DNA of 64,000 nt from JANNRA01 sp031401035 (GTDB lineage: Bacteria > Desulfobacterota > Binatia > HRBIN30 > CADEER01): assembly GCA_031401035.1 (NCBI GenBank), contig JANNRA010000032.1:77932-141931 (forward strand). Reading direction: 5' to 3'. Below the pieces are notes generated by a model that made no database searches, was not told the origin of the DNA, and was given only the letters and a program-made list of their open reading frames with translations. Below are positions 1-8,182 of the stretch, piece after piece. The position numbers and the translations under genes are program-made. Numbering within the stretch: position 1 is the first letter of the stretch; every line of letters begins with the position of its first letter.

Positions 1-2239
1 CGCGGAAGGGCAGGCGCGCAATGACGACGCAGCGCAGCGCATCGCCGCGGACATCGACGCCCTCCCAGAAGCTGTCGACGGCGAAGAGCACGGACGCCGG
101 GGTGGCGACAAAGCGCTGCAGGAGCACGGGGCGACTGACTTCGCCCTGGCGCAGTGGCAGGTAGCCGGCGTGGCGCAGGTCGTCGGCGAGTGCCGTCCAG
201 GCGTGCGTCAGGGCGCTATAGGAGGTGAACAAGAGGAAGGTGCCGCCGCGTGTGACGTCGATGATGCGGCGGATGGCGGCGTGGCTGGCGGCGTCGTGAC
301 CGACAGCGGTCGGTTCAGGCAGGTCGGCCGGCACGGCGAGCAGAGCCTGGCGCGCGAAGTCGAAGGGCGACGCGACGCGTAGCGTCTCGACGCGCTCCGG
401 CGGGTCGATGCGGTCGACGCCGATGCGCTGGTGCAGAAAGTCAAAGCGCCCCTCGACGGTCAGCGTCGCCGAGGTGAGCACCGTGGTGGCGAAGGGGGCG
501 AAGAGGCCCTTGGCGAGCAACGGCCCGACGTCGATCGGCGCCTGGTGCAGCGACAGGCTGGGCCCGCTGCGGCCGCGTTCGCGGCGCTCGAGCCAGGCGC
601 ACTGCCGCGGATCCTCCTCCGTAAAGGCGAGGAGACTGGCGGCCGTGCCGCGCAGTCGAGCGGCGATGGCGCCGAGCTCGGTGGCGAGGTAGCGGATCTG
701 CGGCGGCGCGTTCTCGGAGAGCAATTCGAGACGTTCGAGCACGCCGCCGAGATCGGCCGCGAAACCGTCGAGCGCGGTCGCCAGGCGACCGCTGCGCTCC
801 AGCACGACGCGCCAGAACGGGCCCTCGCGCAGCGCTTCGGTCACCCGGCGCTTCTCTTCGCGCTCGCCGGGGCGGCGGTCGGGCAGGGCCTCGAAGGCGA
901 CGCGCAGGCGGATGAAGTCCTCCTCGGCGTCGGTCGCGAGGACGCTACAGGCGGGCAGCAGGCGGCTGTCGATCCAATGCGCCGCACCGTGCGCCGCCGG
1001 GGCGTCGGCGGGATCGTCGATGGCGTCCAGCGCCAGCGCCAGCGCCGGCAGCAGTCCCTTGCCCGGATTGCGCCGGCTCTGCAGGCGGGCGAAGGCGCGC
1101 TCGATCATGCCCAGCCCCACCTGACTGCCGAAGTAGGCGGTGGCGACATCCTCGAGATGGTGCGCCTCGTCGATGATGGCGCGCGTGCTCGGCGGCAGGA
1201 CGCCGTTCTGGCTGTAGTCGCCGACCTCCGCGCGCAGCGCCAGATCGGCCATCAACAGGTGGTGATTGACGACCAGCACGTCGGCGGCGGCGGCGGCGCG
1301 CCGGGCGGTGTAGAAGAAGCAACTGGAGTAGTGCGGGCAGCGCGCACGCAGGCAGTTGTCATTCTCCGATACCACGTGCTCCCACACCTCCGGGCGCGGG
1401 CGTACCGGCAGATCGGCGAGACTGCCGTCGCTGGTGCGGTGTGCCCAGTCGAGCACCTGGCGCAGCTCGCCGAGCAGCTGGTCATCGACCAACTGCGCCG
1501 GCTGCGCCGCCGCCTGCGCCGCCTTGCGCTTGCACAGGTAGTTGCCACGCCCCTTCACCAGCGCGACGCGCACCTCCAGGCCGGCGCGCTTGGTGAGCAG
1601 CGGCAGGTCCTTGGCGACCAACTGTTCCTGGAGATTGATGGTGTGGGTGGAGACGACGACGCGCTGGTGATTGGCGCGGCTCCAGAGGATTGCCGGCACC
1701 AGATAGGCGAGCGATTTGCCCGTGCCGGTGCCGGCCTCGACGCTGAGCGCCATGTCGTCGTTGAAGGCGGCGGCGACGGCACCGAGCATGGCGAGCTGCT
1801 GCGGGCGGTGCTCATAGCCCTCCAGCGCGGCACCGACCCTCCCGCCTGGCTCGAGTAGAGCGGCCGCGGCCGTCGCATCGAGCGTCGTCGGGACGCGCTC
1901 GGCGTGCGCCTCGACGACCACGTAGACGTGCTCGACGGCATTGTCGACGATATAGGCGCCGACGCCGCCGTTGCCGAGCGTCGAGGCGATCGCCAGATCG
2001 GCATCAGAGGGTGTCAGGGCGCCGCTGGGATGATTGTGGATCACCACCTCGCCGGGGCGTGGTACCTGCATGATCGCCGGCGCGGCGTGACGGTTGCCAC
2101 GCGCCAGGACGCGCACGCTGGTGACGAGGCGGTCCTCGAGTCCGCCGAGCACGAAGACCTCGTTGCCGCCGGCGTCGACGATGGCGGCGCGCAGCGCCGC
2201 CGCGGCCGCGTTGGTGAAATGCTCGGACACCATCGCCAT
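1..2239 (-). CDS. RadC-like JAMM domain fused to DinG/XPD-type helicase (partial)
   Basis: I translated this frame by hand from the complement; it stays open for 746 codons and runs off the left edge. Residues 1-115 look like a RadC/JAB domain with a complete JAMM motif: Glu27, then His68-x-His70-Pro, Ser78 and Asp81. Residues 140 onward are an XPD/DinG superfamily 2 helicase: Arg-Pro-Gln-Gln Q-motif near 145-148, Walker A at 168-176, DEAH box at 357-360. Four cysteines (236, 296, 301, 307) have the spacing of the XPD/DinG iron-sulfur cluster. DinG-type helicases unwind damaged or R-loop DNA. The start is ATG at 2239; a second in-frame ATG lies at 2233. The C-terminal end of helicase domain 2 is outside the window. 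The domain fusion is the unusual point. Confidence 0.85.
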   Translation of the reverse strand, partial: MAMVSEHFTNAAAAALRAAIVDAGGNEVFVLGGLEDRLVTSVRVLARGNRHAAPAIMQVPRPGEVVIHNHPSGALTPSDADLAIASTLGNGGVGAYIVDNAVEHVYVVVEAHAERVPTTLDATAAAALLEPGGRVGAALEGYEHRPQQLAMLGAVAAAFNDDMALSVEAGTGTGKSLAYLVPAILWSRANHQRVVVSTHTINLQEQLVAKDLPLLTKRAGLEVRVALVKGRGNYLCKRKAAQAAAQPAQLVDDQLLGELRQVLDWAHRTSDGSLADLPVRPRPEVWEHVVSENDNCLRARCPHYSSCFFYTARRAAAAADVLVVNHHLLMADLALRAEVGDYSQNGVLPPSTRAIIDEAHHLEDVATAYFGSQVGLGMIERAFARLQSRRNPGKGLLPALALALDAIDDPADAPAAHGAAHWIDSRLLPACSVLATDAEEDFIRLRVAFEALPDRRPGEREEKRRVTEALREGPFWRVVLERSGRLATALDGFAADLGGVLERLELLSENAPPQIRYLATELGAIAARLRGTAASLLAFTEEDPRQCAWLERRERGRSGPSLSLHQAPIDVGPLLAKGLFAPFATTVLTSATLTVEGRFDFLHQRIGVDRIDPPERVETLRVASPFDFARQALLAVPADLPEPTAVGHDAASHAAIRRIIDVTRGGTFLLFTSYSALTHAWTALADDLRHAGYLPLRQGEVSRPVLLQRFVATPASVLFAVDSFWEGVDVRGDALRCVVIARLPFR

Positions 2240-2301
2240 CGGGGCGGTGTATCAGATCCGCACCACTTCCGCCGCCGGGGCCGGTGGTGTAGCAACGGCG
2301 C

Positions 2302-3171
2302 ATGGCCCCGACGACGACCACGCTCGGCCTCGTCCAGATGCGCTGCGGCACCGATGTCGCCGCCAATCTGGCCACCGCCCTGGCGCGCATCAAGGAAGCG
2401 GCGGCCGGCGGCGCCGAGATCGTCTGCCTGCAGGAACTCTTCCGTTCGCAGTACTTCTGTCAGGCGGAGGAGACGGCGACCTTCGATCTCGCTGAATCCA
2501 TTCCGGGTCCCAGCACCGTGGCGATCGGCCGCGTCGCCAAGGCCTGCCGGGTCAGCGTCGTCGCGTCGCTGTTCGAGAAGCGCGCCGAAGGGGTGTTTCA
2601 CAACACGGCCGTGCTGATTGACCCCGACGGCGCGATTTCCGGGCTGTATCGCAAGATGCACATCCCCGACGACCCCCTCTTCTACGAGAAGTACTACTTC
2701 ACGCCCGGCGACATCGGCTTCAAGAGCTTTGCCACCGCCGGCGCCAGGGTCGGTGCACTGGTCTGCTGGGACCAATGGTTTCCGGAGGCCGCCCGCCTGA
2801 CGGCCCTGTCCGGCGCCGAGATCCTCGTCTACCCGACTGCGATCGGCTGGCAGCCGCGCGAGAAGGCGGAGTTCGGTGCCGCCCAGCACGACGCCTGGCA
2901 GACCATTCAGCGCAGCCACGCCATCGCCAATGGCGTCTTCGTCGCCGCCGTCAACCGCGTCGGCATCGAGGGCGGTCTCGAGTTCTGGGGCGGTTCCTTC
3001 GTCGCCGACCCTTTCGGTCGGGTGCTGGCCCGCGCCAGCCACGATCAGGAAGAGATCCTCATCGTTCCCTGCGACCGCCGCCTGATCGGCGAGACGCGCC
3101 GCAACTGGCCGTTTCTGCGCGACCGCCGCATCGACGCCTACGACGGTCTCCTCAAGCGCTACCTCGACTGA
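2302..3171 (+). CDS. aguB: N-carbamoylputrescine amidase
   Basis: This nitrilase-superfamily hydrolase converts N-carbamoylputrescine to putrescine, CO2 and ammonia, the last step of the agmatine route to putrescine. The 289-residue length is normal for the family. The catalytic triad is visible as Glu45 (Cys-Leu-Gln-Glu-Leu), Lys118 (Tyr-Arg-Lys-Met-His) and Cys155 (Val-Cys-Trp-Asp-Gln). Agmatine deiminase follows 47 bases downstream on the same strand, which supplies the substrate and supports the specific call over a generic nitrilase. It is divergent from the RadC-DinG gene, with about 60 bases between the two starts. Confidence 0.93.
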   Translation: MAPTTTTLGLVQMRCGTDVAANLATALARIKEAAAGGAEIVCLQELFRSQYFCQAEETATFDLAESIPGPSTVAIGRVAKACRVSVVASLFEKRAEGVFHNTAVLIDPDGAISGLYRKMHIPDDPLFYEKYYFTPGDIGFKSFATAGARVGALVCWDQWFPEAARLTALSGAEILVYPTAIGWQPREKAEFGAAQHDAWQTIQRSHAIANGVFVAAVNRVGIEGGLEFWGGSFVADPFGRVLARASHDQEEILIVPCDRRLIGETRRNWPFLRDRRIDAYDGLLKRYLD

Positions 3172-3173
3172 CT

Positions 3174-3195
3174 CCCCCCTCCCGCCGCAGGGGGG
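3174..3195 (+). other. Hairpin between aguB and aguA
   Basis: A run of C residues ending in T at 3174-3180 pairs perfectly over 7 bp with its complement at 3189-3195 around an 8-base loop. It lies just after the aguB stop and just before the GGAGG-like ribosome site of aguA. There is no T-tract, so it is not a normal terminator. It could act as a processing site or weak attenuator, or be chance in GC-rich DNA. Confidence 0.35.
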
Positions 3196-3218
3196 GCAGG
3201 AGGACCGGAGCGTAATCC

Positions 3219-4328
3219 GTGATGCCCCAGGCCCCGCGTTCAAAGAGTCCCGCCGCCCTCGGCTTCCGCATGCCGGCCGAGTGGGAACCGCACGCCGCGA
3301 CGTGGCTGTCTTGGCCGCACAAGGAGTCGTCCTGGCCGGGCATGATCGAGCGCATCCCGCGCTACTGGGTGGAAATGACGCGAGCCCTGACCCCGGGTGA
3401 GCGGGTCGAGATCCTCGTCAACGCCGCGGCGCCGGCGGCGCATGTGCGCGCCGCTCTGGCGGCCGGCGGCGTGCCACTCGATCACGTCGGCCTGCACGAG
3501 GTGCCGACCGATGACGCCTGGATGCGCGATCACGGCCCGACGTTCGTGACGCGCGCCGACGGCTACGCGCTGATCGACTGGCGCTACAATGCCTGGGGCG
3601 GCAAGTACCCCCCCTGGGAGCAGGACGACCGCGTTCCCGCGGCACTGGCGGCGCGCCTGGCGGCGGCGCGCTTCGAACCAGGACTGGTGCTCGAAGGGGG
3701 TTCGATCGACGTCGACGGCGTCGGCACGCTGCTCACCACCGAACAGTGTCTCCTCAACCCCAACCGCAATCCGGGCCTGGATCGCGCCGCTATCGAGCGC
3801 GCGCTTTGCGACTTCCTCGGCGTGCGCCGGGTCCTCTGGCTGGGCGACGGCATCGTCGGCGACGACACCGACGGTCACGTCGACGACATCACGCGCTTTG
3901 TCGCCCCAGCGACCGTCGTCACCGTCATCGAAGACGATCCCCGCGACGCCAATCACGGCCCGCTGCTCGACAACCTACGCCGCCTGCACGCTATGCGCGA
4001 CGCCGCCGAGCGCCCGCTGCGCGTCGTCACGCTGCCGATGCCGAAGCCGATCGAGCACGAAGGGCAGCGACTGCCGGCCTCCTACGCGAACTTCTACATC
4101 GCCAACGCCGCCGTGCTGGTACCAGTGTTCGGTTGCGCAAATGATGCGCGCGCGGTGGCGACCCTCGCGGAGCTGTTCCCGACGCGTCGCATCGTCGCCA
4201 TCGATGCGACCGATCTGGTGTGGGGGCTCGGTGCCTTTCACTGTGTCACCCAACAGCAACCTGCGGCGCCGGGCCCGGCCGCGGTGATGGCATCAACGGA
4301 GGACGCGGCGCCGTCGCGCCGCGTCTGA
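3219..4328 (+). CDS. aguA: Agmatine deiminase
   Basis: It hydrolyses agmatine to N-carbamoylputrescine and ammonia, and belongs to the guanidino-modifying (pentein, PAD_porph) family. The N-terminal region has the family pattern of a Met-Pro-Ala-Glu-Trp-Glu-Pro-His segment followed by a Trp-Leu-Ser-Trp-Pro segment. The catalytic cysteine is near residue 342 in Phe-His-Cys-Val-Thr-Gln-Gln-Gln-Pro-Ala, the family signature. The 369-residue length is normal. The start is GTG at 3219, or the ATG directly after it at 3222; an AGGAGG-like site lies at about 3198-3203. It forms a two-gene putrescine unit with aguB. Confidence 0.95.
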   Translation: MMPQAPRSKSPAALGFRMPAEWEPHAATWLSWPHKESSWPGMIERIPRYWVEMTRALTPGERVEILVNAAAPAAHVRAALAAGGVPLDHVGLHEVPTDDAWMRDHGPTFVTRADGYALIDWRYNAWGGKYPPWEQDDRVPAALAARLAAARFEPGLVLEGGSIDVDGVGTLLTTEQCLLNPNRNPGLDRAAIERALCDFLGVRRVLWLGDGIVGDDTDGHVDDITRFVAPATVVTVIEDDPRDANHGPLLDNLRRLHAMRDAAERPLRVVTLPMPKPIEHEGQRLPASYANFYIANAAVLVPVFGCANDARAVATLAELFPTRRIVAIDATDLVWGLGAFHCVTQQQPAAPGPAAVMASTEDAAPSRRV

Positions 4329-4416
4329 CCCCAGCGCAGCGGCGCCACGCCCTCCACTGGCAGCGTCGGGCCAGGGCGGATAAGCACAGCCAACGCGACG
4401 ATTTTCGGAGGACGAT

Positions 4417-5097
4417 ATGGGACGCATCGCAATACTCGGCGGTACAGGACCTGAGGGCATCGGGCTCGGGCTGCGCTTCGCCCTGGCGGGTGAGGAGGTG
4501 ACGATCGGGTCGCGCCAGGCCGAACGGGCGCAGGAGGCTGCGCGCGACATGCAGGCGAAACTGGCCGCGGTGGGATGCCGCACCCCGGTGCACGGTGCCG
4601 ACAACGCGGGCGCGATCGGCGGCGCCGACATTGTCACTGTCGCGTTTCCCTATGCCGGCGTCGCCGATCTGCTGCCTGCGCTGGCGGCGCAACTGGCGGG
4701 CAAGGTAGTGCTCGACGTCATCAATCCGCTCACCCGCATCAACAAGGTGTTCGGCTTGGCGCCGGTGGCACAGGGCTCCGCCGCCGAAGCGATTCAACAG
4801 TTATTGCCGGAGAGCTTCGTGGTGGCCGGCTTCAAGAACGAGAGCGCCGAGGAACTGGTCGAGATCGACCATCCGGTCGAGGGCGACGTGATCATCTGCG
4901 GCGATCATGGCGAGGCAAAGGGCCGTATCGTCGACCTGGTGCGGCGCATCCCCAACTACCGCGCCGTCGATGCCGGCGCGCTCCTCAACGCGCGCTTCAC
5001 CGAGGGCATCACCGCCATGCTCCTGAACATCAACCGGCGCCACAAGGCCATCACCTCGGTGCGCATCCTCGGGCTCGACGGCGGCGGCGCGCACTAG
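4417..5097 (+). CDS. npdG: NADPH-dependent F420 reductase (F420:NADP oxidoreductase)
   Basis: It transfers hydride between coenzyme F420 and NADP. The N-terminus has the diagnostic Gly-Gly-Thr-Gly-Pro-Glu-Gly nucleotide-binding loop followed by Ile-Gly-Ser-Arg, the NADP-phosphate-binding end of the Rossmann fold. The 226-residue length matches the family. A ribosome site (GGAGGA) lies at about 4407-4412. No F420 biosynthesis gene (fbi/cof) or F420-dependent partner enzyme is in the window, so the partner is elsewhere. This gene is one of the better lineage clues, because F420 is limited to certain archaea, actinobacteria and a few other bacterial groups. Confidence 0.87.
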   Translation: MGRIAILGGTGPEGIGLGLRFALAGEEVTIGSRQAERAQEAARDMQAKLAAVGCRTPVHGADNAGAIGGADIVTVAFPYAGVADLLPALAAQLAGKVVLDVINPLTRINKVFGLAPVAQGSAAEAIQQLLPESFVVAGFKNESAEELVEIDHPVEGDVIICGDHGEAKGRIVDLVRRIPNYRAVDAGALLNARFTEGITAMLLNINRRHKAITSVRILGLDGGGAH

Positions 5098-5153
5098 AGG
5101 GCGGCGGCCGGCCCCTGCTGGCGGCCGCCCGCCCGCCGGTCCGTCGGGGCGAT

Positions 5154-7157
5154 ATGACCACACTGACGCCGCGCCTTGAGCGCGGGCGGCTGCAACTCGG
5201 GGCCGGCGAGGTGCGCATCGACAATGCCACCTGCGCGCTCGTTGTCGAGCGCGCCTGGCGGCGGTTGACGTGGCAGGCTGACGCTCTCGTGCCGACAGGC
5301 GACGGGTGGTCGGCGCTGTGGGCCGAGACGGGGCTACGCCTCGACCTCACGGCGCAGGAACGCGACGGCGGCCTCGTGCTCAGCGGCAGCCTCGAGCATT
5401 GTGGCGACGTGCCGCTGCGCCTGCTCAGCGCCGCGCCCCTGGCAGTCGTCGGCGCGGCGGGTGTGCGCGTCGGCGCGGACGCGGCGCAGTGGTCGGTGTA
5501 CCGCAACGGGTATCAGTCTTGGAGCGGCACGCGTGCCTACGGCGTCAAAGAGGCCGATGCGGATCCGTGGTGGGAGTTTCTGCGCGACGTGCATACCGAC
5601 CCGGTGCACCGCGCCGGCGGCAGCGCTGGCGCCTTCCGCTCCGATCTGGTGACGGCGATCGTCGACCGCGCCAGCGGTGCGGCGCTGGCGATCGGCTTTC
5701 TCGACACCGCCCGCTTCGTCGTCGCCGTCGAGGTGGACGCACCGGGCGGACAGTTCGCGCGCCTGGCGGCGGTCGTCGACGGCGACCGCGTGACAATCCG
5801 TCCCGGACAGCGTCTGGCCCTGCCGGCGCTCTGGCTCGCGGCCGGCTGCGATGGTTGGTCGCTGCTCGCGCAGTGGGCGAGTGCCTGCGGCGCGGCGATG
5901 CAGGCGCGCGTGCCCGCGCAGACGCCGATCGGCTGGTGCTCTTGGTACTACTACTTCACCCGCGTCAGCGAGGTCCACGTCCTGGATGCCGTCGATTCAT
6001 TGAGCCGCCTGCGCTCGCGCATCCGCTGCGATTACGTGCAGGTCGACGACGGCTATCAGTCCGCCATCGGCGATTGGCTGCAGCCGAACGCGAAGTTTCC
6101 GCACGGCATGCGGTGGCTGGCCCAGCGCATCGAAGCGGCCGGCTTCGCCGCCGGTATCTGGTTGGCGCCCTTCCTCGCGCGCCCCGAGTCGCGCCTCTTT
6201 CAGTCGCGTCCGGAATGGTTCGTCCGGACGCCGACAGGTGCTCTGCGCTGGGGCTGCTGGAACCCCGCCTGGGGCTTCGGGCGACCGGCGTACGCGCTCG
6301 ACACGACGCGCGACGACGTGCTCGCCTGGTTGCGCGACCTCGCCCGCACGCTGGTGCACCAGTGGGGGTTTCGCATTCTCAAACTCGACTTCCTGTATGC
6401 CGCGGCGCTGCCGGGCGTCCGCGCCGACCCTGCGGCGACGCGCGCCGAAGCGCTGCGCCGCGGTCTCGAGGCCATCCGCGAAGGCGCGGGGCCAGACGCG
6501 TTCCTGCTCGGCTGCGGGTGCCCGCTTGGACCGGCCATCGGGATCGTCGACGGCATGCGCATCGGCGCCGACGTGGCGCCGTTCTGGGAGAATGCGGTCA
6601 GTCGCGGCCCGAATCGCGGTCGGCACGGCGTCGCGACGAGGCATGCGCTGCGCAACACCTTGACGCGCGCGTTCATGCACCGCCGGCTCTGGCTCAACGA
6701 TCCGGACTGCCTCATGGTGCGCGCCGCCGACACCCGCCTGCAGCCGGCCGAGGTCCAGTCGCTGGCCACCGTCATCGCCGTGACCGACGGAATGTTGGTA
6801 CTCAGCGACCGCCTCGAGGCGCTTCCGCCCGAACGGCTGGCGTGGGTCGAACGGATGCTGCCGCTGCTCGGCGGTGCGGCTCGGGTCGACGACCTCTTCG
6901 AGCGCGACCTGCCGGAGATCCTGCGCGCCCGCTACGATGATGGTGAGGCGGTGGCGGTGTTCAACTTCAGCGCCCGCGTGGCTGATCGACGGGTTCCCGT
7001 CGACGCGGATGCGTCGACGGTCGAGGAACTATGGAGCGGCGCGTTGCTGCCGGTGATCGGCGGCGTCGTGCACCTGGCAGGTGTTCCGGCGCACGGCTGT
7101 CGCCTCCTGTGGGTGGCGCGGCCGGGGTCCGTTGATGGTGCGGCAGCGCCAGCGTAG
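5154..7157 (+). CDS. GH36-family alpha-galactosidase
   Basis: This is a glycoside hydrolase of the melibiase/GH36 type that releases alpha-linked galactose. The 667-residue protein has an N-terminal beta domain (about 1-240) and a TIM-barrel. Characteristic segments are Gly-Trp-Cys-Ser-Trp-Tyr-Tyr near residue 260, the nucleophile Asp in Leu-Lys-Leu-Asp-Phe-Leu, and the probable acid/base Asp in Arg-Ile-Gly-Ala-Asp-Val. No signal peptide is apparent, so it is probably cytoplasmic. I chose ATG at 5154; longer in-frame starts overlap npdG and give a low-complexity Arg-rich extension. Substrate specificity within GH36 (raffinose, melibiose, glycolipid) cannot be read from the sequence. Confidence 0.85.
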   Translation: MTTLTPRLERGRLQLGAGEVRIDNATCALVVERAWRRLTWQADALVPTGDGWSALWAETGLRLDLTAQERDGGLVLSGSLEHCGDVPLRLLSAAPLAVVGAAGVRVGADAAQWSVYRNGYQSWSGTRAYGVKEADADPWWEFLRDVHTDPVHRAGGSAGAFRSDLVTAIVDRASGAALAIGFLDTARFVVAVEVDAPGGQFARLAAVVDGDRVTIRPGQRLALPALWLAAGCDGWSLLAQWASACGAAMQARVPAQTPIGWCSWYYYFTRVSEVHVLDAVDSLSRLRSRIRCDYVQVDDGYQSAIGDWLQPNAKFPHGMRWLAQRIEAAGFAAGIWLAPFLARPESRLFQSRPEWFVRTPTGALRWGCWNPAWGFGRPAYALDTTRDDVLAWLRDLARTLVHQWGFRILKLDFLYAAALPGVRADPAATRAEALRRGLEAIREGAGPDAFLLGCGCPLGPAIGIVDGMRIGADVAPFWENAVSRGPNRGRHGVATRHALRNTLTRAFMHRRLWLNDPDCLMVRAADTRLQPAEVQSLATVIAVTDGMLVLSDRLEALPPERLAWVERMLPLLGGAARVDDLFERDLPEILRARYDDGEAVAVFNFSARVADRRVPVDADASTVEELWSGALLPVIGGVVHLAGVPAHGCRLLWVARPGSVDGAAAPA

Positions 7158-7166
7158 GGTGCTGCC

Positions 7167-8174
7167 ATGACAGAGACCGCCCCGGCGCGCAGCGGCGAGG
7201 AACTGGCCGACGCCTTCGCCCGCCTCGATCAGCCGGCCGTGTACTCGCCAGCCGCCTGTGACGCGATGGCGGCGACGATCGCCCGCATCACGGCGCTCAA
7301 GCGGGAGCGCGACGCGGTCATCTTGGCGCACAACTACCAACGGCCCGAGATCTTCGAGGTCGCCGACTTCGTCGGCGACTCCCTCGAACTGGCGCGCCAG
7401 GGACAGCAGATGCCGCAGCAGACCATCGTGCTGTGCGGCGTGCACTTCATGGCCGAGTCGGCGAAGATTCTCTCGCCGGACAAGACGGTGCTCATCCCCG
7501 ACCTGCGCGCCGGCTGCTCGCTCGCCGACAGCGTCGACCCGGAGGGCCTGGTCGCACGCCGCGACGAACTGCGACGCCTCTATCCAGACCTGCAGGTGGT
7601 CGCCTACGTTAACACCACCGCCGCCGTGAAGGCGGTGGTCGATGTCTGCGTCACGTCCGCCAACGCGGTGGCGATCTGCGCGAAACTGCCGACCCAGCAC
7701 ATTCTATTCGTGCCCGACGAGCATCTCGCCAACTACGTGCAGCAGGAAACGTCGAAGACGGTGATCAGCTGGAGCGGCAACTGTTACGTGCACCATCAGA
7801 TCACACCCGAGAACATCCTCTCGGTGAAACGCGGCCTCCCGAACGTCAAGGTTCTGGTCCATCCCGAATGTCGCAGTGACGTCATCGCCCTGGCCGACGC
7901 GGTGCTGTCGACCAGCGGCATGGTGCGCTACGCCAAGGAGAGCCCGGCCCAGGAGTTCCTCATCGTCACCGAGTGCGGTCTGTCCGACAAGCTGCTGCTC
8001 GAGGTACCGGAGAAGACCTTCTACAAGGCATGCAAGCTCTGTCAGTTCATGAAGATGATCACGCTGGAGGCTACCGAGCGGGCGCTGACCCACCGGCAGT
8101 TCGAGGTCGTCCTGGATGAGTCCGTCCGCCAGGGCGCCGAGCGTTCGCTGCGGCGCATGCTCGAACTGAGCTGA
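7167..8174 (+). CDS. nadA: Quinolinate synthase A
   Basis: It condenses iminoaspartate with dihydroxyacetone phosphate to make quinolinate for de novo NAD synthesis. The three cysteines expected to bind the [4Fe-4S] cluster are present: Cys90 (Val-Leu-Cys-Gly-Val-His), Cys206 (Gly-Asn-Cys-Tyr-Val-His) and Cys292 (Leu-Cys-Gln-Phe-Met-Lys-Met). The conserved His-Asn-Tyr-Gln near residue 55 is present. Length is 335 residues, typical of the standard form. It starts 10 bases after the alpha-galactosidase stop and is followed 9 bases later by the MATE exporter, so co-transcription is likely. nadB and nadC are not in the window. Confidence 0.95.
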   Translation: MTETAPARSGEELADAFARLDQPAVYSPAACDAMAATIARITALKRERDAVILAHNYQRPEIFEVADFVGDSLELARQGQQMPQQTIVLCGVHFMAESAKILSPDKTVLIPDLRAGCSLADSVDPEGLVARRDELRRLYPDLQVVAYVNTTAAVKAVVDVCVTSANAVAICAKLPTQHILFVPDEHLANYVQQETSKTVISWSGNCYVHHQITPENILSVKRGLPNVKVLVHPECRSDVIALADAVLSTSGMVRYAKESPAQEFLIVTECGLSDKLLLEVPEKTFYKACKLCQFMKMITLEATERALTHRQFEVVLDESVRQGAERSLRRMLELS

Positions 8175-8182
8175 CGCCCGGC

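Noticed and set aside
431..1858. Long plus-strand open frame of 475 codons
   Set aside because: It is antisense to the RadC-DinG gene, whose complement frame shows clear helicase and JAMM motifs; the plus-strand product is Arg/Ala/Gly-rich without domains. High GC produces such shadows.
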